The notes: a model not told the origin generated them from the sequence alone. Numbered from the stretch's first letter, positions 9,072 to 17,361 are shown. The stretch: DNA of 64,000 nt from Peptococcaceae bacterium UBA5752 (GCA_002419055.1 DIFI01000017.1:62001-126000), one strand, 5' to 3'. Translations and numbers: made by a program.

Positions 9072-9551
9072 TTATGACACCTCCTCAAACACTTTTTTGA
9101 ACTTCTCGGCATAAAGTGCTTTTTTGGCCATGACGACTTCACTGGCTTCTTTGTATTCAATCGCGCCATTGGGACAAGCTTTTGCGCATGCCGGTTCACC
9201 TTTACATAAATCACATTTAAGTACGCGTTTTGTTTCAACATCATACGAAATATTACCGAAAGGACAAGCGCTGACACACAGCTTACAACCAATACATTTT
9301 TGCTTTTCCCATACCACTCCGTTTGTTGCGGTATCTCTGCCAAGCGCTCCGGTAGTGCAAACATTCATACACGGTGCATCTTCGCAATGCATACACATCA
9401 AAGGTACTCCTAAGCCTATCCGTTCCCAAATAAGAGTATGTACTCTTGACTTTGCCGGGTTAAAAGCATCTTCTTTGGCAAATGAACATGCTAATTCGCA
9501 GTTCCGGCAGCTGGCACATTTTTCCGGAGAAATAATCAATATCTTTTGCAT
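9072..9551 (-). CDS. Four-cluster ferredoxin subunit (AorB/HycB/DmsB type)
   Basis: This 159-residue protein has cysteine motifs for four [4Fe-4S] clusters: CASCRNCELAC, the CMHC...CMNVC pair, CIGCKLCVSACP, and CDLC with CAKACP. This is the layout of DMSO-reductase-type electron-transfer subunits and of the small subunit found beside AOR genes. It is the first gene of the operon. The native ribosome binding site is odd: the good AAGGGGGGTGA sequence lies about 35 bases upstream, with a hairpin between it and the ATG, while the bases next to the ATG (CCGGAAA) are weak. It should carry electrons between AOR and the NuoEFG-like module. Confidence 0.9.
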   Translation of the reverse strand: MQKILIISPEKCASCRNCELACSFAKEDAFNPAKSRVHTLIWERIGLGVPLMCMHCEDAPCMNVCTTGALGRDTATNGVVWEKQKCIGCKLCVSACPFGNISYDVETKRVLKCDLCKGEPACAKACPNGAIEYKEASEVVMAKKALYAEKFKKVFEEVS

Positions 9552-9560
9552 TTTCCGGCT

Positions 9561-9598
9561 GCAACCGTTATTTACGGTGCAGACTTCACCCCCCTTTT
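9561..9598 (-). promoter_or_regulatory. Ribosome binding site separated from its start codon by a hairpin
   Basis: On the minus strand the leader of the ferredoxin gene has a strong purine-rich site (9585-9598), then a stem-loop GCACCGT-AAATA-ACGGTTGC (9561-9580), then the ATG at 9551. If the stem folds, it brings the site to a normal distance from the start. The alternative GTG start within the purine run meets a stop after four codons. Confidence 0.45.
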
Positions 9599-9679
9599 AA
9601 TAATTTGTAACCTTACTTTATCTCGTGTAACATTTTTGATATTATCAAACACTATTTCCTTTTATCATTTTACAATTTG

Positions 9680-9707
9680 ATTATATCATATTATCTTGAT
9701 TTATCAA
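9680..9707 (-). promoter_or_regulatory. Sigma-A-type promoter of the AOR operon
   Basis: On the minus strand TTGATA (9702-9707) and TATAAT (9680-9685) are 16 bases apart, 130 bases before the first gene. The transcript would have a leader of about 120 bases. The adjacent IclR gene is the obvious candidate regulator, but I could not pick out an operator. Confidence 0.6.
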
Positions 9708-9730
9708 CTATTTTTTACTTAATAATTCAT

Positions 9731-9770
9731 AAAACAAAAAAGAGGCACAAATTTGCCTCTTTTTTGTTTT
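9731..9770. terminator. Terminator after the IclR gene
   Basis: A 17-base stem made of AAAACAAAAAAGAGGCA and its complement, with a five-base loop. It lies about 50 bases past the IclR stop on the minus strand and separates that gene from the AOR promoter. Confidence 0.85.
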
Positions 9771-9818
9771 ATGCTATCTATAGCAGCTATTTCTTATTAA
9801 AGTAAACAAATTATTTTA

Positions 9819-10601
9819 CTAATATAAAACAACATTATCAACTATTTCCGATAATTGTTTACCGTACCTGAGAAGTAAATGTATTATTCTCTTCATCTGC
9901 ATATCAGTTATTTGTGATGGTTCACCGGAAACCGAAACTGCCCCGACAATTTTATCACCAAAACCAAAAACAGGGACAGCCAGGGAAATTGTTTCATCAT
10001 ATTCGAGATCATTGACTGCATAACCGCGCAAGCGTATTTCAATCAATTCCTTATTTAATATTTCCGGATCCGTAATTGTTTTTTTCGTATAAGCGGTTAA
10101 ACCGGTTTTTTTGAGTATCCTTTCCCGTTCATATTCAGGCAAATAAGCAAGAAAAACCTTTCCTGCCGCACTTGCATGCATCGGCACAGAAGCCCCGATC
10201 AGATTATGTCCATATATCAAGTGTGTTTTTTCACGCACCAGAACGCTGGTTGCTTTTTCTCCGCTGCGGATACAAAAATAAATTCGGATACCTATCTCAT
10301 CATAAAACTCCGTAAGCAATGCGCCAATTTCCTGATAAGGAAGATCTTTACGCAAATAACTCTCGCCGACACGAAAAGCCTCAGGACCAATGCGATATTT
10401 TTTATTTTCCGGATTCTGCAAAACATACTTTTCGCGCACAAGAGTAGCCATATAATGATGTATTGTGCTTTTATTTATGTCTAACGATTCCGATAGGTCG
10501 TTAATCGAAAGTTCTTCATTTACAGTTGCCATATAACTTAAGATCTGGAGGCATTTTTGTGCCGAAGTAATTATTCTTGCCTCTTTTTCTTTGGTTGCCA
10601 T
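9819..10601 (-). CDS. IclR-family transcriptional regulator
   Basis: A 260-residue protein of normal IclR length. The N-terminal winged helix (about residues 12-70) includes LSINDLSESLDINKSTIHHYM, and the effector domain contains the family pattern MHASAAGKVFLA and later GYAVNDLEYDETISLAVPVF. Members sense small organic acids or aromatics and act as repressors or activators. The gene reads toward the AOR operon and is separated from it by a terminator and the AOR promoter, so it is a plausible regulator of that operon; the effector is unknown. The start has AAGGATG 11 bases upstream. Confidence 0.9.
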   Translation of the reverse strand: MATKEKEARIITSAQKCLQILSYMATVNEELSINDLSESLDINKSTIHHYMATLVREKYVLQNPENKKYRIGPEAFRVGESYLRKDLPYQEIGALLTEFYDEIGIRIYFCIRSGEKATSVLVREKTHLIYGHNLIGASVPMHASAAGKVFLAYLPEYERERILKKTGLTAYTKKTITDPEILNKELIEIRLRGYAVNDLEYDETISLAVPVFGFGDKIVGAVSVSGEPSQITDMQMKRIIHLLLRYGKQLSEIVDNVVLY

Positions 10602-10645
10602 AAATTATCACATCCTTAGATATGCAGCTTCAATAGTATCTTTAA

Positions 10646-11839
10646 TTAGTTGCTGCCAAAAACAATTAGTGTCATTGTTTGGTTGATATGCATACCGTTA
10701 TACTGTTCACCGTAAGTGTTAAATCCAAGCAGTGGAGCAATACTTATATCATCTATAAGCTCCTCAAGATTACCCTCACGCTCCGATTCACGATAGCGCA
10801 AAATACAATTAAATGCGATAATGGCGCTGATATCCTGCATTTCATGCTGTATTTTTTTGATTACATCCTGCGTTTCCTGGAGTATTTGGCCGGGACGCAT
10901 AATCGTCACACTTGTCCCCTCGGTTATGCGGCTGAAAAACATCAATGCTCTTTCTTCATTTATAACTTTAAAGATGCTGCGCATATAATATTCGTCTTCA
11001 AAGGAAAGAGCTAATGGATGCTTCATAAACACATCCTCATTTAACGCATCTACCTCAATGCCCAGAGCACGAGCATATTCATCGGCAGCGGGGTGTCCGT
11101 TGAATTCGTAAACAATCCGATTTTCCAAATCAGCTTTGGTAATTTTTAACCTTTTAGTAGTCGGCAAATAACTGTTGGTTTGCACGATCCGCATCGGTAC
11201 ATCAGTTTTAAAGATCAGCAGTACCATTGCATTTTCATATGTTTTGCCCAATGCATGAATAATCGTTTTTTTAAAGTTAGAATCATCACCGGCAGAACCG
11301 CCGGCAACCCGTAGAGTACGGGCAATTTTGCTTAATCCAAGCATAATATATTCTTCAACCGATTGCAAGCCATCGATCAATACCAGTCCGGTGTAAATGG
11401 AACTGTCAAGTTCATCAACAGAAATTCCTAATTGTGAACAAGCCTTTTCCACCGCCTTTTTGGGCGCGCCGATAGGGTTATCGCTGATTCGTTTACCAAC
11501 GCCAATCCCTATCGCCAGCTCGTGCGAGGAAAAACTCATTGCTGAAAAGCTTTTACTCATAAACCCATGCTGAGTAAATTCACCGGCCGAGGTGCATCCG
11601 ACAAACTCTACATCGCGATAAAAATCATCCTGTGCTGCATAGCTATTGATAGCCTCAGAAATCTTCAGCTGATCGTAATGACTGGAAACAAAAAACAGCA
11701 CGCATTTCAGGTCATCCTGCTTAATTTCTTGCAGCACTTCACCAACTGCCAAATTCTCATTTGCGTTAGTGCTATAGCCTGTCTTTACGCTGATACCGCC
11801 CAATGAACTCCCCCCTAACATGGATTTTCTTACTAACAT
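10646..11839 (-). CDS. FIST domain-containing sensory protein
   Basis: The 397-residue protein has the FIST N domain (roughly 40-230, with FVGCTSAGEFT and VAGGSAGDD) and the FIST C domain (roughly 240-380, with FNGHPAADEYARALG and FNCILR). FIST proteins are thought to bind small ligands such as amino acids for signalling, but no direct partner is encoded next to it. The first ATG has no good ribosome binding site. A TTG at 11803, preceded by GGGGGGAG, would start the protein just before the conserved GYST and may be the true start. It reads in the same direction as the IclR gene 45 bases downstream. Confidence 0.85.
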   Translation of the reverse strand: MLVRKSMLGGSSLGGISVKTGYSTNANENLAVGEVLQEIKQDDLKCVLFFVSSHYDQLKISEAINSYAAQDDFYRDVEFVGCTSAGEFTQHGFMSKSFSAMSFSSHELAIGIGVGKRISDNPIGAPKKAVEKACSQLGISVDELDSSIYTGLVLIDGLQSVEEYIMLGLSKIARTLRVAGGSAGDDSNFKKTIIHALGKTYENAMVLLIFKTDVPMRIVQTNSYLPTTKRLKITKADLENRIVYEFNGHPAADEYARALGIEVDALNEDVFMKHPLALSFEDEYYMRSIFKVINEERALMFFSRITEGTSVTIMRPGQILQETQDVIKKIQHEMQDISAIIAFNCILRYRESEREGNLEELIDDISIAPLLGFNTYGEQYNGMHINQTMTLIVFGSN

Positions 11840-11902
11840 TATCTATTATTTTCTTTATATGTTTAATTTATTATATCACATTAATATAAAAATCAATACT
11901 TA

Positions 11903-11944
11903 TAAGGGTGTATCTTATAAAATCGCTTAAGACACACCCTTTTT
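11903..11944 (-). terminator. Terminator of the EFR1-type gene
   Basis: Stem AAGGGTGTATCTTA paired with TAAGACACACCCTT (one mismatch) about 25 bases after the stop at 11970. The A/T tracts outside the stem fit a minus-strand or two-way terminator. Confidence 0.7.
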
Positions 11945-11969
11945 CTTTATTTATAGTGGAGCTAACCCC

Positions 11970-12842
11970 TTAGTCGTTCAAGTATTTTCTGATACCTTTG
12001 AATAGATAGCCTTTGGCGACTTGTTCAACAGGCGGTAACTCGATCATATACTGCGTACGCTCCTGCAACGCCTGTAAATCAAAACCGTTTTTCAATATCA
12101 GTTTTTCAGCAAATCCAGATACTGAAATTGCCTTATGTGGACAGCCGTAAATACAGCGGAAGCAATTTACACAATCGCCTCCCCAAACAGGTTTGCCGTC
12201 TATTATAGTTATGTTATTTCTCGGACAGTTGTTTTTACACCAGGAGCATCCTGTACAACCATCAGTAACTTTGAGATTTTTGGCAAATGATCCGCCTGAT
12301 CTTTTTTCTAATGCTCCAAGTTTGGCAAATATCCGATCCAAGAAAAACGGCTTTGCCCGCATCCTTTTTGCGGAAAGCATATCGGATACGGCTTTTTCTG
12401 TTTTGCTAGGTAAGATTCTTAATATCATAGCGGCAAGATCATCTTTTAGAGAAACAAATACATTGGCAGGCATGATAAACATGCTTTCGTAATATACATC
12501 ATAACCCTTATGCTCTAACTTTTTAATAACTGCAATGCGGCTGGCAGTATTGGGTGGTATTTCACCACCGCCGGAGACCGATATTACAGCCGCCGGTAGG
12601 TCATCTACTGCTGCCGAACAGTCAATCCACTCGTCAACCGGTTTAGGGCTGGTCATAATATACACAGGATAAAGCATAATCAGCAAATCCGCAGCTATAT
12701 CTTTATGATCCGCTGTGTTCAATTCGGTTTTAGACACTTCAATGCCCCGCTTTGCCAAAGCATTTACTATGCTTTCGGCAATAAGCGCTGTACCGCCGGT
12801 ACCACTAAAATAGACTAGATGAACCGATTCAATATCTTTCAT
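11970..12842 (-). CDS. EFR1-family ferredoxin (flavodoxin domain fused to two [4Fe-4S] clusters)
   Basis: The 290-residue protein starts with a flavodoxin-like FMN loop (VYFSGTGGTALIAESI) and has the family switch region VSVSGGGEIPPNT? near residue 90, read here as ISVSGGGEIPPNT. Two ferredoxin motifs lie at about 195-240 (CTGCSWCKNNCP and CVNCFRCIYGCP). EFR1 proteins are cytoplasmic electron carriers or reductases of anaerobes with unknown substrates. It stands alone, with AGGTGA before the ATG and a terminator behind. It adds to the high number of iron-sulfur proteins in this window. Confidence 0.88.
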   Translation of the reverse strand: MKDIESVHLVYFSGTGGTALIAESIVNALAKRGIEVSKTELNTADHKDIAADLLIMLYPVYIMTSPKPVDEWIDCSAAVDDLPAAVISVSGGGEIPPNTASRIAVIKKLEHKGYDVYYESMFIMPANVFVSLKDDLAAMILRILPSKTEKAVSDMLSAKRMRAKPFFLDRIFAKLGALEKRSGGSFAKNLKVTDGCTGCSWCKNNCPRNNITIIDGKPVWGGDCVNCFRCIYGCPHKAISVSGFAEKLILKNGFDLQALQERTQYMIELPPVEQVAKGYLFKGIRKYLND

Positions 12843-12975
12843 AATATAGTCACCTAAATATAGTTCATATCCAGAGCCTAATCTGCCATTTAAAATTTTC
12901 TATAAAATCCGTTAATTCACTTGTCCGGCAGTTTTATTCACCCAATAGATAAGATCAATTTATATTATAACTTTA

Positions 12976-13212
12976 TCACACAGACGGACCGATTACCATA
13001 TCATGATCATTCAGAACGTCAAAAGCAGCAGCAAAATCACTCGCTGCCATCTGCGGACAATCAGTGCCCACAATTACGGCTTTTACCGATTTTTTCAGTG
13101 CTTCAATACTGGCATTGTGCATCCGCTCTCCAAGGTCATTTTCTACCTGAGGATAGGAACTTGCTACGGCAAAGAAAATGTCGATGCGCAAAGAGGACAA
13201 GGTACGTTTCAT
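12976..13212 (-). pseudogene. Fragment of a TIGR04282/DUF2064 glycosyltransferase (arsenosugar type)
   Basis: The 78 residues include NDLGERMHNASIEALKK and VIVGTDCPQMAASDF, then MVIGPSV and a stop. This matches the middle of TIGR04282 nucleotide-sugar transferase-like proteins, which are about 200 residues long. The N-terminal nucleotide-binding part and everything after GPSV (normally followed by DGGYYL) are missing. The reading breaks off head to head with an ArsS fragment on the other strand. In many genomes these two genes are neighbours. Confidence 0.7.
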
Positions 13213-13434
13213 AAATCAATATTGTCATTGAAAAAATTAAATTCGCTTGGCTACGGAATAGATTCCGCACTGCAATTAGATCTTATCTATAATTCTAACG
13301 GTGCTTTTTTGCCGGACCCCCAGGCTTCCTTGGAATCAACTTATAAAAGAGAACTCTATAAAGATTGGCAGATAAGGTTCAACCGTTTGTATACCATAAC
13401 CAACGTTCCCATCGGCCGTTATGTGGAATACTAA
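13213..13434 (+). pseudogene. C-terminal fragment of ArsS-type radical SAM protein (DUF3641)
   Basis: The last 73 codons read LNSLGYGIDSALQLDLIYN, then GAFLPDPQASLESTYKREL and FNRLYTITNVPIGRYVEY, the conserved C-terminal domain of ArsS/DUF3641 radical SAM proteins linked to arsenosugar synthesis. The radical SAM CxxxCxxC domain is not present, and the upstream bases are shared with the antisense TIGR04282 fragment, so the first two thirds of the gene have been lost. Normal length is about 330 residues. Confidence 0.75.
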
Positions 13435-13776
13435 AAAAATGCGGTATAATGAAATATATAATAAACTTCTGGAGGATTCCTTTAACGTCACAACAATTGA
13501 CAATCTTTATCTATTTTCTTTTAAGATCAAATATTATTATACTTTAAATATATAGTTAATAGTTATAACATCTTTTTATCGATGTATTAATGTATATCAC
13601 AATAATTTATCCAAACCGTAAAACAAGAAACCCTGTCCTTAAATTGGACAGGGTTTTAATTTGCCGGCTTGGCAGAGTATATCTCTACAAAACTGAAAAA
13701 GCAGCTTTTTGTGCTCGGGACATAAGCCGCCTCTATCATTAATATATTGATACAAAAAAAGGAGATTTCAGCGGCA
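13435..13776 (+). other. 342-base gap with an AT-rich stretch, a terminator and a possible gene tail
   Basis: The first 190 bases are AT-rich with no gene. After the terminator at 13628 the frame 13664-13726 reads GLAEYISTKLKKQLFVLGT and a stop, which looks like a lost gene's end but is too short to identify. An AAAAAAAGGAG ribosome binding site lies at 13755-13765 for the gene starting at 13777. Confidence 0.5.
13628..13657 (+). terminator. Stem-loop terminator downstream of the ArsS remnant
   Basis: Perfect 11-base stem AAACCCTGTCC / GGACAGGGTTT with a seven-base loop, followed by TTTTAATTT. Confidence 0.75.
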
Positions 13777-14772
13777 ATGAACCAAAACAATTCAAACTAT
13801 CTGGAAAATCTACGGATCCGACAAGGTGCGGATAGTCTAAGACGTAAGTTTATTGATTTGGCAGCGCGTCACCGGCAAAAAGCTATCAGATATTTAAATC
13901 ATGATAAACTGCGGTTTCCCACATTATATTTACTGATGCCTGATATCCAAACTTTCAATCTCTATGATGAGCTGATCCCACGCAACAATACAGCCATCCA
14001 AATCTGGGCCAAAAAATCCCGCGATTTTGCTCTTGCCTTTCGTCTGGAACGGCTACTGCCACAAGACAACGAAACTAACCGCGCGGCTTTAAAATGGATG
14101 TTCGATACCGGTTTATATTGGGATGGACCTTCAAACTTTAGTGAAAACTTTAATGCCGCTATAGACACCGCCGCGGCGATGCTGATCGCTACCCATAAAG
14201 ATATGACCGTATTGCCCGCAGTTTGCGAGTTGATATTCTGGCGACACCGTCAGGGACTTTTGATCCATGATCTTGTCTGGGGCTTTTTCCAGTCATATGA
14301 ACCGGATTCAATGATGATGATTGCCAAATATCTCAACACCGGTGATGCCAAAGATGTCGAACTTGCCTGCAGACTTCTGCACATAGACATTCCGGACAGC
14401 GTTGACGCCTTCACTGCCCACAATCACAAAAATCTTTTTGAGCAATATAAGTCCTGGTTCTACGAAAATAATCCCTATCTACGTTTTACGGGAGAGCATT
14501 TTCTGCAAACTTCCGAACCCAATCCTCTTTATCTGGATAATGAGGCTAAGTATCTGGGAAAACGCATATCTCCCAAAGACGGGCTACCCTTAGAAAACGT
14601 AACCCCTGATGAAACTGCCTGCCTGATCCAATTTCGCAAAGCCTCAGAAAATGATCAGGAGATCCTCTCATCTTATTCAGCCAGATTGCATAACCGCGAT
14701 TTCCGCTTATGGAAGGAATGGATCATGAGCAATATATCCGAACAAGTCAGCACTGCTATAGCGGAATTGTAG
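13777..14772 (+). CDS. Unrecognised protein coupled to tgl
   Basis: The 331-residue product begins MNQNNSNYLENL; AGGAG lies 11 bases before the ATG. A TTG 30 bases upstream is an unlikely start. It has no signal peptide or membrane segment and is rich in aromatic and charged residues, probably all helical. I do not recognise the family. It ends 8 bases before the spore transglutaminase gene and contains the ribosome binding site of that gene at its end, so the two are an operon. A role in spore-coat assembly or as a Tgl partner or substrate is an inference from that position alone. Confidence 0.7.
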   Translation: MNQNNSNYLENLRIRQGADSLRRKFIDLAARHRQKAIRYLNHDKLRFPTLYLLMPDIQTFNLYDELIPRNNTAIQIWAKKSRDFALAFRLERLLPQDNETNRAALKWMFDTGLYWDGPSNFSENFNAAIDTAAAMLIATHKDMTVLPAVCELIFWRHRQGLLIHDLVWGFFQSYEPDSMMMIAKYLNTGDAKDVELACRLLHIDIPDSVDAFTAHNHKNLFEQYKSWFYENNPYLRFTGEHFLQTSEPNPLYLDNEAKYLGKRISPKDGLPLENVTPDETACLIQFRKASENDQEILSSYSARLHNRDFRLWKEWIMSNISEQVSTAIAEL

Positions 14773-14780
14773 GTGATATA

Positions 14781-15566
14781 ATGATTACGATCGGTAATAA
14801 ACCGGCAGATACTGCCGCCATTTCCAGCGAATACCCCGCAAACAGTCTAGAAAGAGTTATCATTAATACTCTTGCTGCCAGCAGCAAAACGTACAACTAT
14901 GCAACAAAAGAGCGGCTGCAATTCGAGCTTAAGCTGCGTCGGGAAATCGTCAACGCCGCCGAAGAACTCTATAGAAGCCATCTGAAGTTTAGGACCTTCT
15001 ACAACTCAATCCGCAATGAGGATTATTGGATCAGAAAACCTGATGGTGGATTTGCCCTGCGGCCGGACGTAAAGCCGTCCGATGCTATCAGGGATATCTA
15101 TAGCAACAGTCATAAATACGGAACCGAGTGCGCCACCGCCATGCTAATGGTTTATTACAAAGCTCTATTGGAGGTCTTTCCAGAAGAGGCTTTTAATAAA
15201 ATATTCCGGGATATCTATCTGATGAACTGGCACCGTATTGAACCTGAGCTGCGGGAAGTAAGTTTGATGCAGAGTACATATGATCACCTGCCCGGGGACC
15301 GCCGCTATTTTAGAAATCCCGACGTCAATCCTGAAACACCCGAATGGCAGGGAGAAAACGTGATTGATCTTGGTGGCGGCTTCTATTACGGCCATGGTAT
15401 CGGCAGATACATGGCTCCCATGTTCATTGATTCCCTCAACCAAAACCGCATTGCCTATGCGGATGAATCCGCTTATCTGCTCGACAGCGTGGGCAGGCCG
15501 AATTTCGACCGCTTATTTTCCCTTTATCAAAAATATTCAGCCACAGCTTCATCCGTTTCAGCGTAA
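14781..15566 (+). CDS. tgl: Spore coat protein-glutamine gamma-glutamyltransferase
   Basis: The 261-residue protein matches Bacillus Tgl along its length: FELKLRREIVNAAEELY, DYWIRKPDGGFALR, then SDAIRDIYSNSHKYGTECAT, with the catalytic cysteine at residue 117 (C116 in B. subtilis), and WQGENVIDLGG near the end. Tgl forms epsilon-(gamma-glutamyl)lysine bonds that harden the spore coat; GerQ is its best-known substrate. The start was placed at MITIGNK because AGGTGAT sits five bases upstream. A gerQ gene with Gln/Lys repeats lies at 32088-32717. In Bacillus the gene is transcribed late in the mother cell; I could not identify the promoter here. Confidence 0.93.
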   Translation: MITIGNKPADTAAISSEYPANSLERVIINTLAASSKTYNYATKERLQFELKLRREIVNAAEELYRSHLKFRTFYNSIRNEDYWIRKPDGGFALRPDVKPSDAIRDIYSNSHKYGTECATAMLMVYYKALLEVFPEEAFNKIFRDIYLMNWHRIEPELREVSLMQSTYDHLPGDRRYFRNPDVNPETPEWQGENVIDLGGGFYYGHGIGRYMAPMFIDSLNQNRIAYADESAYLLDSVGRPNFDRLFSLYQKYSATASSVSA

Positions 15567-15594
15567 CAATTTATATGAATAACCTAAAAGTTTA

Positions 15595-16029
15595 CTATCT
15601 TCTTGGCTTTACTCTTATGGACATTAAAGTCTTTATGTCATTAGCCACTGACTTGTCTTTCACTTCTATCATTAACCAACGTCCACCGGCAGAAAAAGAC
15701 GTTTTTCGGTATAGCGCCTGAACGTATGGTGATAATGTCTCCAAACCCATTTCAACATCTTCTTGCTCTTTTACTCCTATAACAACTAAAGCGATAAAAA
15801 AGCCTTGCATGGGATACAGGGTGCAGAGTGACTTGCCGCTCTTTTTATACTTGACATTCCAGCCCGGCTGAGCAGAACATTTACTGTATGCCATTTGAGG
15901 TTGTACCCGATATGCCTCTTCAATATAGTCAATCAGTTCTTCCCAAATTGGTTCTGCTTCTTCAATATATTGCTTTATTTCCTCATTAGACGGAATTTGA
16001 TTGATGCTAAATAGCTGATCCCATTTCAT
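15595..16029 (-). CDS. DUF3788 family protein
   Basis: A 144-residue protein with the DUF3788 pattern: an N-terminal EAEPIWEELIDYIEE helix, then WNVKYKKSGKSLCTLYP and a C-terminal GGRWLMIEVKDK. Members are cytoplasmic and of unknown function, often near stress or small-molecule resistance genes. AAGGAG precedes the start. It converges on tgl with only 28 bases between the stop codons and no clear terminator. Confidence 0.85.
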   Translation of the reverse strand: MKWDQLFSINQIPSNEEIKQYIEEAEPIWEELIDYIEEAYRVQPQMAYSKCSAQPGWNVKYKKSGKSLCTLYPMQGFFIALVVIGVKEQEDVEMGLETLSPYVQALYRKTSFSAGGRWLMIEVKDKSVANDIKTLMSIRVKPRR

Positions 16030-16075
16030 AAGCAGTCTCCTTATGTTCTTTTAGAATCCACCCTATCAGGCATAT

Positions 16076-16906
16076 CTATTTCTCTAAATTATTTAAAATT
16101 TCAAGATATCTTTCTGTCGCTGCATCGGACGGTTCACCCTTGCTGCAAATCTGTAGATTTTCTAATTTGCGATTTGGTCTTTCAACAATTAATCTTTTCC
16201 GATCATCAAGTTTCTCGCTCAATGAAGCGACGGCTTCTATGAATCGCTTGTCCTTCCTCGCCTTTGAGTAGAACGACAAAACATATGTATAATAGAATAG
16301 GTTATATCGCAGAAACGGGTATTCAACTTGCATAAACAATGTTCCCATTCCAAAGTGACAAGGTCCGGTTGGCACTCGGATAGTCCAGTGATCAAGTAGT
16401 GTCTCAACCGCCCGGTCAAGTTCCTGAGTCCCTTCATGCCTTCCAGCGCATCTAAATGCATCCAGGGCAATAAGTGTAACTCCCGGATTTGAGAAGTTGG
16501 TTTCCGGGCCTCGTCCAAATAAGAATTTGTTGCATCGCCAGCCACCATCTTCGAACCTGCTTGAAAGTAGATGCTCCAGTACCGCCTGGACGCGTTGGTC
16601 GCCGGAATATCCGTTTCTGCAAAGCGCTGCAGCCGCAATAGCCATATGACAAGGAAAAATCGAACCCTTGGGAGCAATACGTACTCGTCCGTCATCTCTT
16701 ATAACACTAAGGACGAGTTCACAAGACCCTTGGAGTGCTTCATGAGACTTTGGCACTTTCAAGTCGCTCATGATGAGCAGAGCAGTCAAGGTGCTGATTG
16801 GACGTTCTATGCCAATTCGCCCATCTGGTGTTGCCCAAAAATCGGCGCCATTGTCATGACGAGTGGCGAGAATCTTATCCAGATCTGCCTTATACAACTC
16901 ACTCAT
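16076..16906 (-). CDS. Alpha-alpha toroid (prenyltransferase/terpene-cyclase-like) protein of unknown function
   Basis: The 276-residue sequence has repeated helical hairpins with the QW-like pattern of the toroid superfamily, for example SSRFEDGGWRCNKFLFG and SFGMGTLFMQVEYPF-type segments. The acidic catalytic motif of squalene cyclases is not evident, so an enzyme role is not supported. There is no signal peptide. AGGAGAAAATTAG precedes the ATG. It lies 46 bases before the DUF3788 gene on the same strand and may share its transcript. Confidence 0.6.
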   Translation of the reverse strand: MSELYKADLDKILATRHDNGADFWATPDGRIGIERPISTLTALLIMSDLKVPKSHEALQGSCELVLSVIRDDGRVRIAPKGSIFPCHMAIAAAALCRNGYSGDQRVQAVLEHLLSSRFEDGGWRCNKFLFGRGPETNFSNPGVTLIALDAFRCAGRHEGTQELDRAVETLLDHWTIRVPTGPCHFGMGTLFMQVEYPFLRYNLFYYTYVLSFYSKARKDKRFIEAVASLSEKLDDRKRLIVERPNRKLENLQICSKGEPSDAATERYLEILNNLEK

Positions 16907-16923
16907 CTAATTTTCTCCTCTCC

Positions 16924-17001
16924 CTAGCGATTCTGTTTATTCTGGCACAGCGTATCAAGATCGCAATTCATCCCACAGGGAGCAATAAGCTGTTCTTCCA
17001 T
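16924..17001 (-). pseudogene. Deletion remnant of a DUF3795 gene
   Basis: The first 13 codons (MEEQLIAPCGMNC) match the start of the DUF3795 protein encoded at 18618-19061, and the next codons (DLDTLCQNKQNR) match its C-terminus (DIDTLRKNKKYR). About 366 bases between are missing, and the frame is kept, leaving 25 codons. The join falls at CAATTCA, which occurs at both matching sites in the intact gene, so a microhomology deletion explains it. Confidence 0.8.
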
Positions 17002-17016
17002 ATCCGGTCATCTCTC

Positions 17017-17361
17017 CTAGGAAAAGATAATGGCCAACATCACAGCTTGTTTTTCTGACTGGTTTGCTAGGCCATGCGAATCACCATTTGCGGTAAATAC
17101 GGCATCTCCCTCGTGCAAAATATAATCTTCACCATTTTGACTAACTATCAATTCACCTTCCAGTAAATAATAAATTGCTGCATCATCTGTATGGGCATGC
17201 AAACCAATTGAGCAAGCGGGAGAAATAAAGAACTTGGAAAAAAGGTTGCTTTTACCGAGCATTTCCTCGGGTTCAAAAATATTCAAGTCTTTGATAGTGC
17301 CAGTGCCGCCGCTAATATTATTTCTAACACGAAGCCGCATTGCTTCCTTTCTCTTTATCAT
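17017..17361 (-). CDS. Small cupin-domain protein
   Basis: A 114-residue single-domain cupin. The two cupin motifs are visible: GLHAHTDDAAIYYLLEGE (metal ligands His and Glu) and GDAVFTANGDSHGLAN (second-motif His). Such proteins bind small molecules or act as isomerases, oxygenases or sugar-modifying enzymes; this one cannot be assigned. The start at 17361 has a strong site (AGGAGGATAAAG); a later ATG (17340) has a weaker one. The gene is about 15 bases after the DUF3795 remnant's promoter-proximal end, with no obvious operon partner. Confidence 0.85.
   Translation of the reverse strand: MIKRKEAMRLRVRNNISGGTGTIKDLNIFEPEEMLGKSNLFSKFFISPACSIGLHAHTDDAAIYYLLEGELIVSQNGEDYILHEGDAVFTANGDSHGLANQSEKQAVMLAIIFS

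Noticed and set aside
9561..9707. Molybdenum or tungsten cofactor riboswitch before the AOR operon
   Set aside because: The leader is only about 120 bases and AT-rich, and I see none of the conserved Moco RNA stems; only a small hairpin is present.
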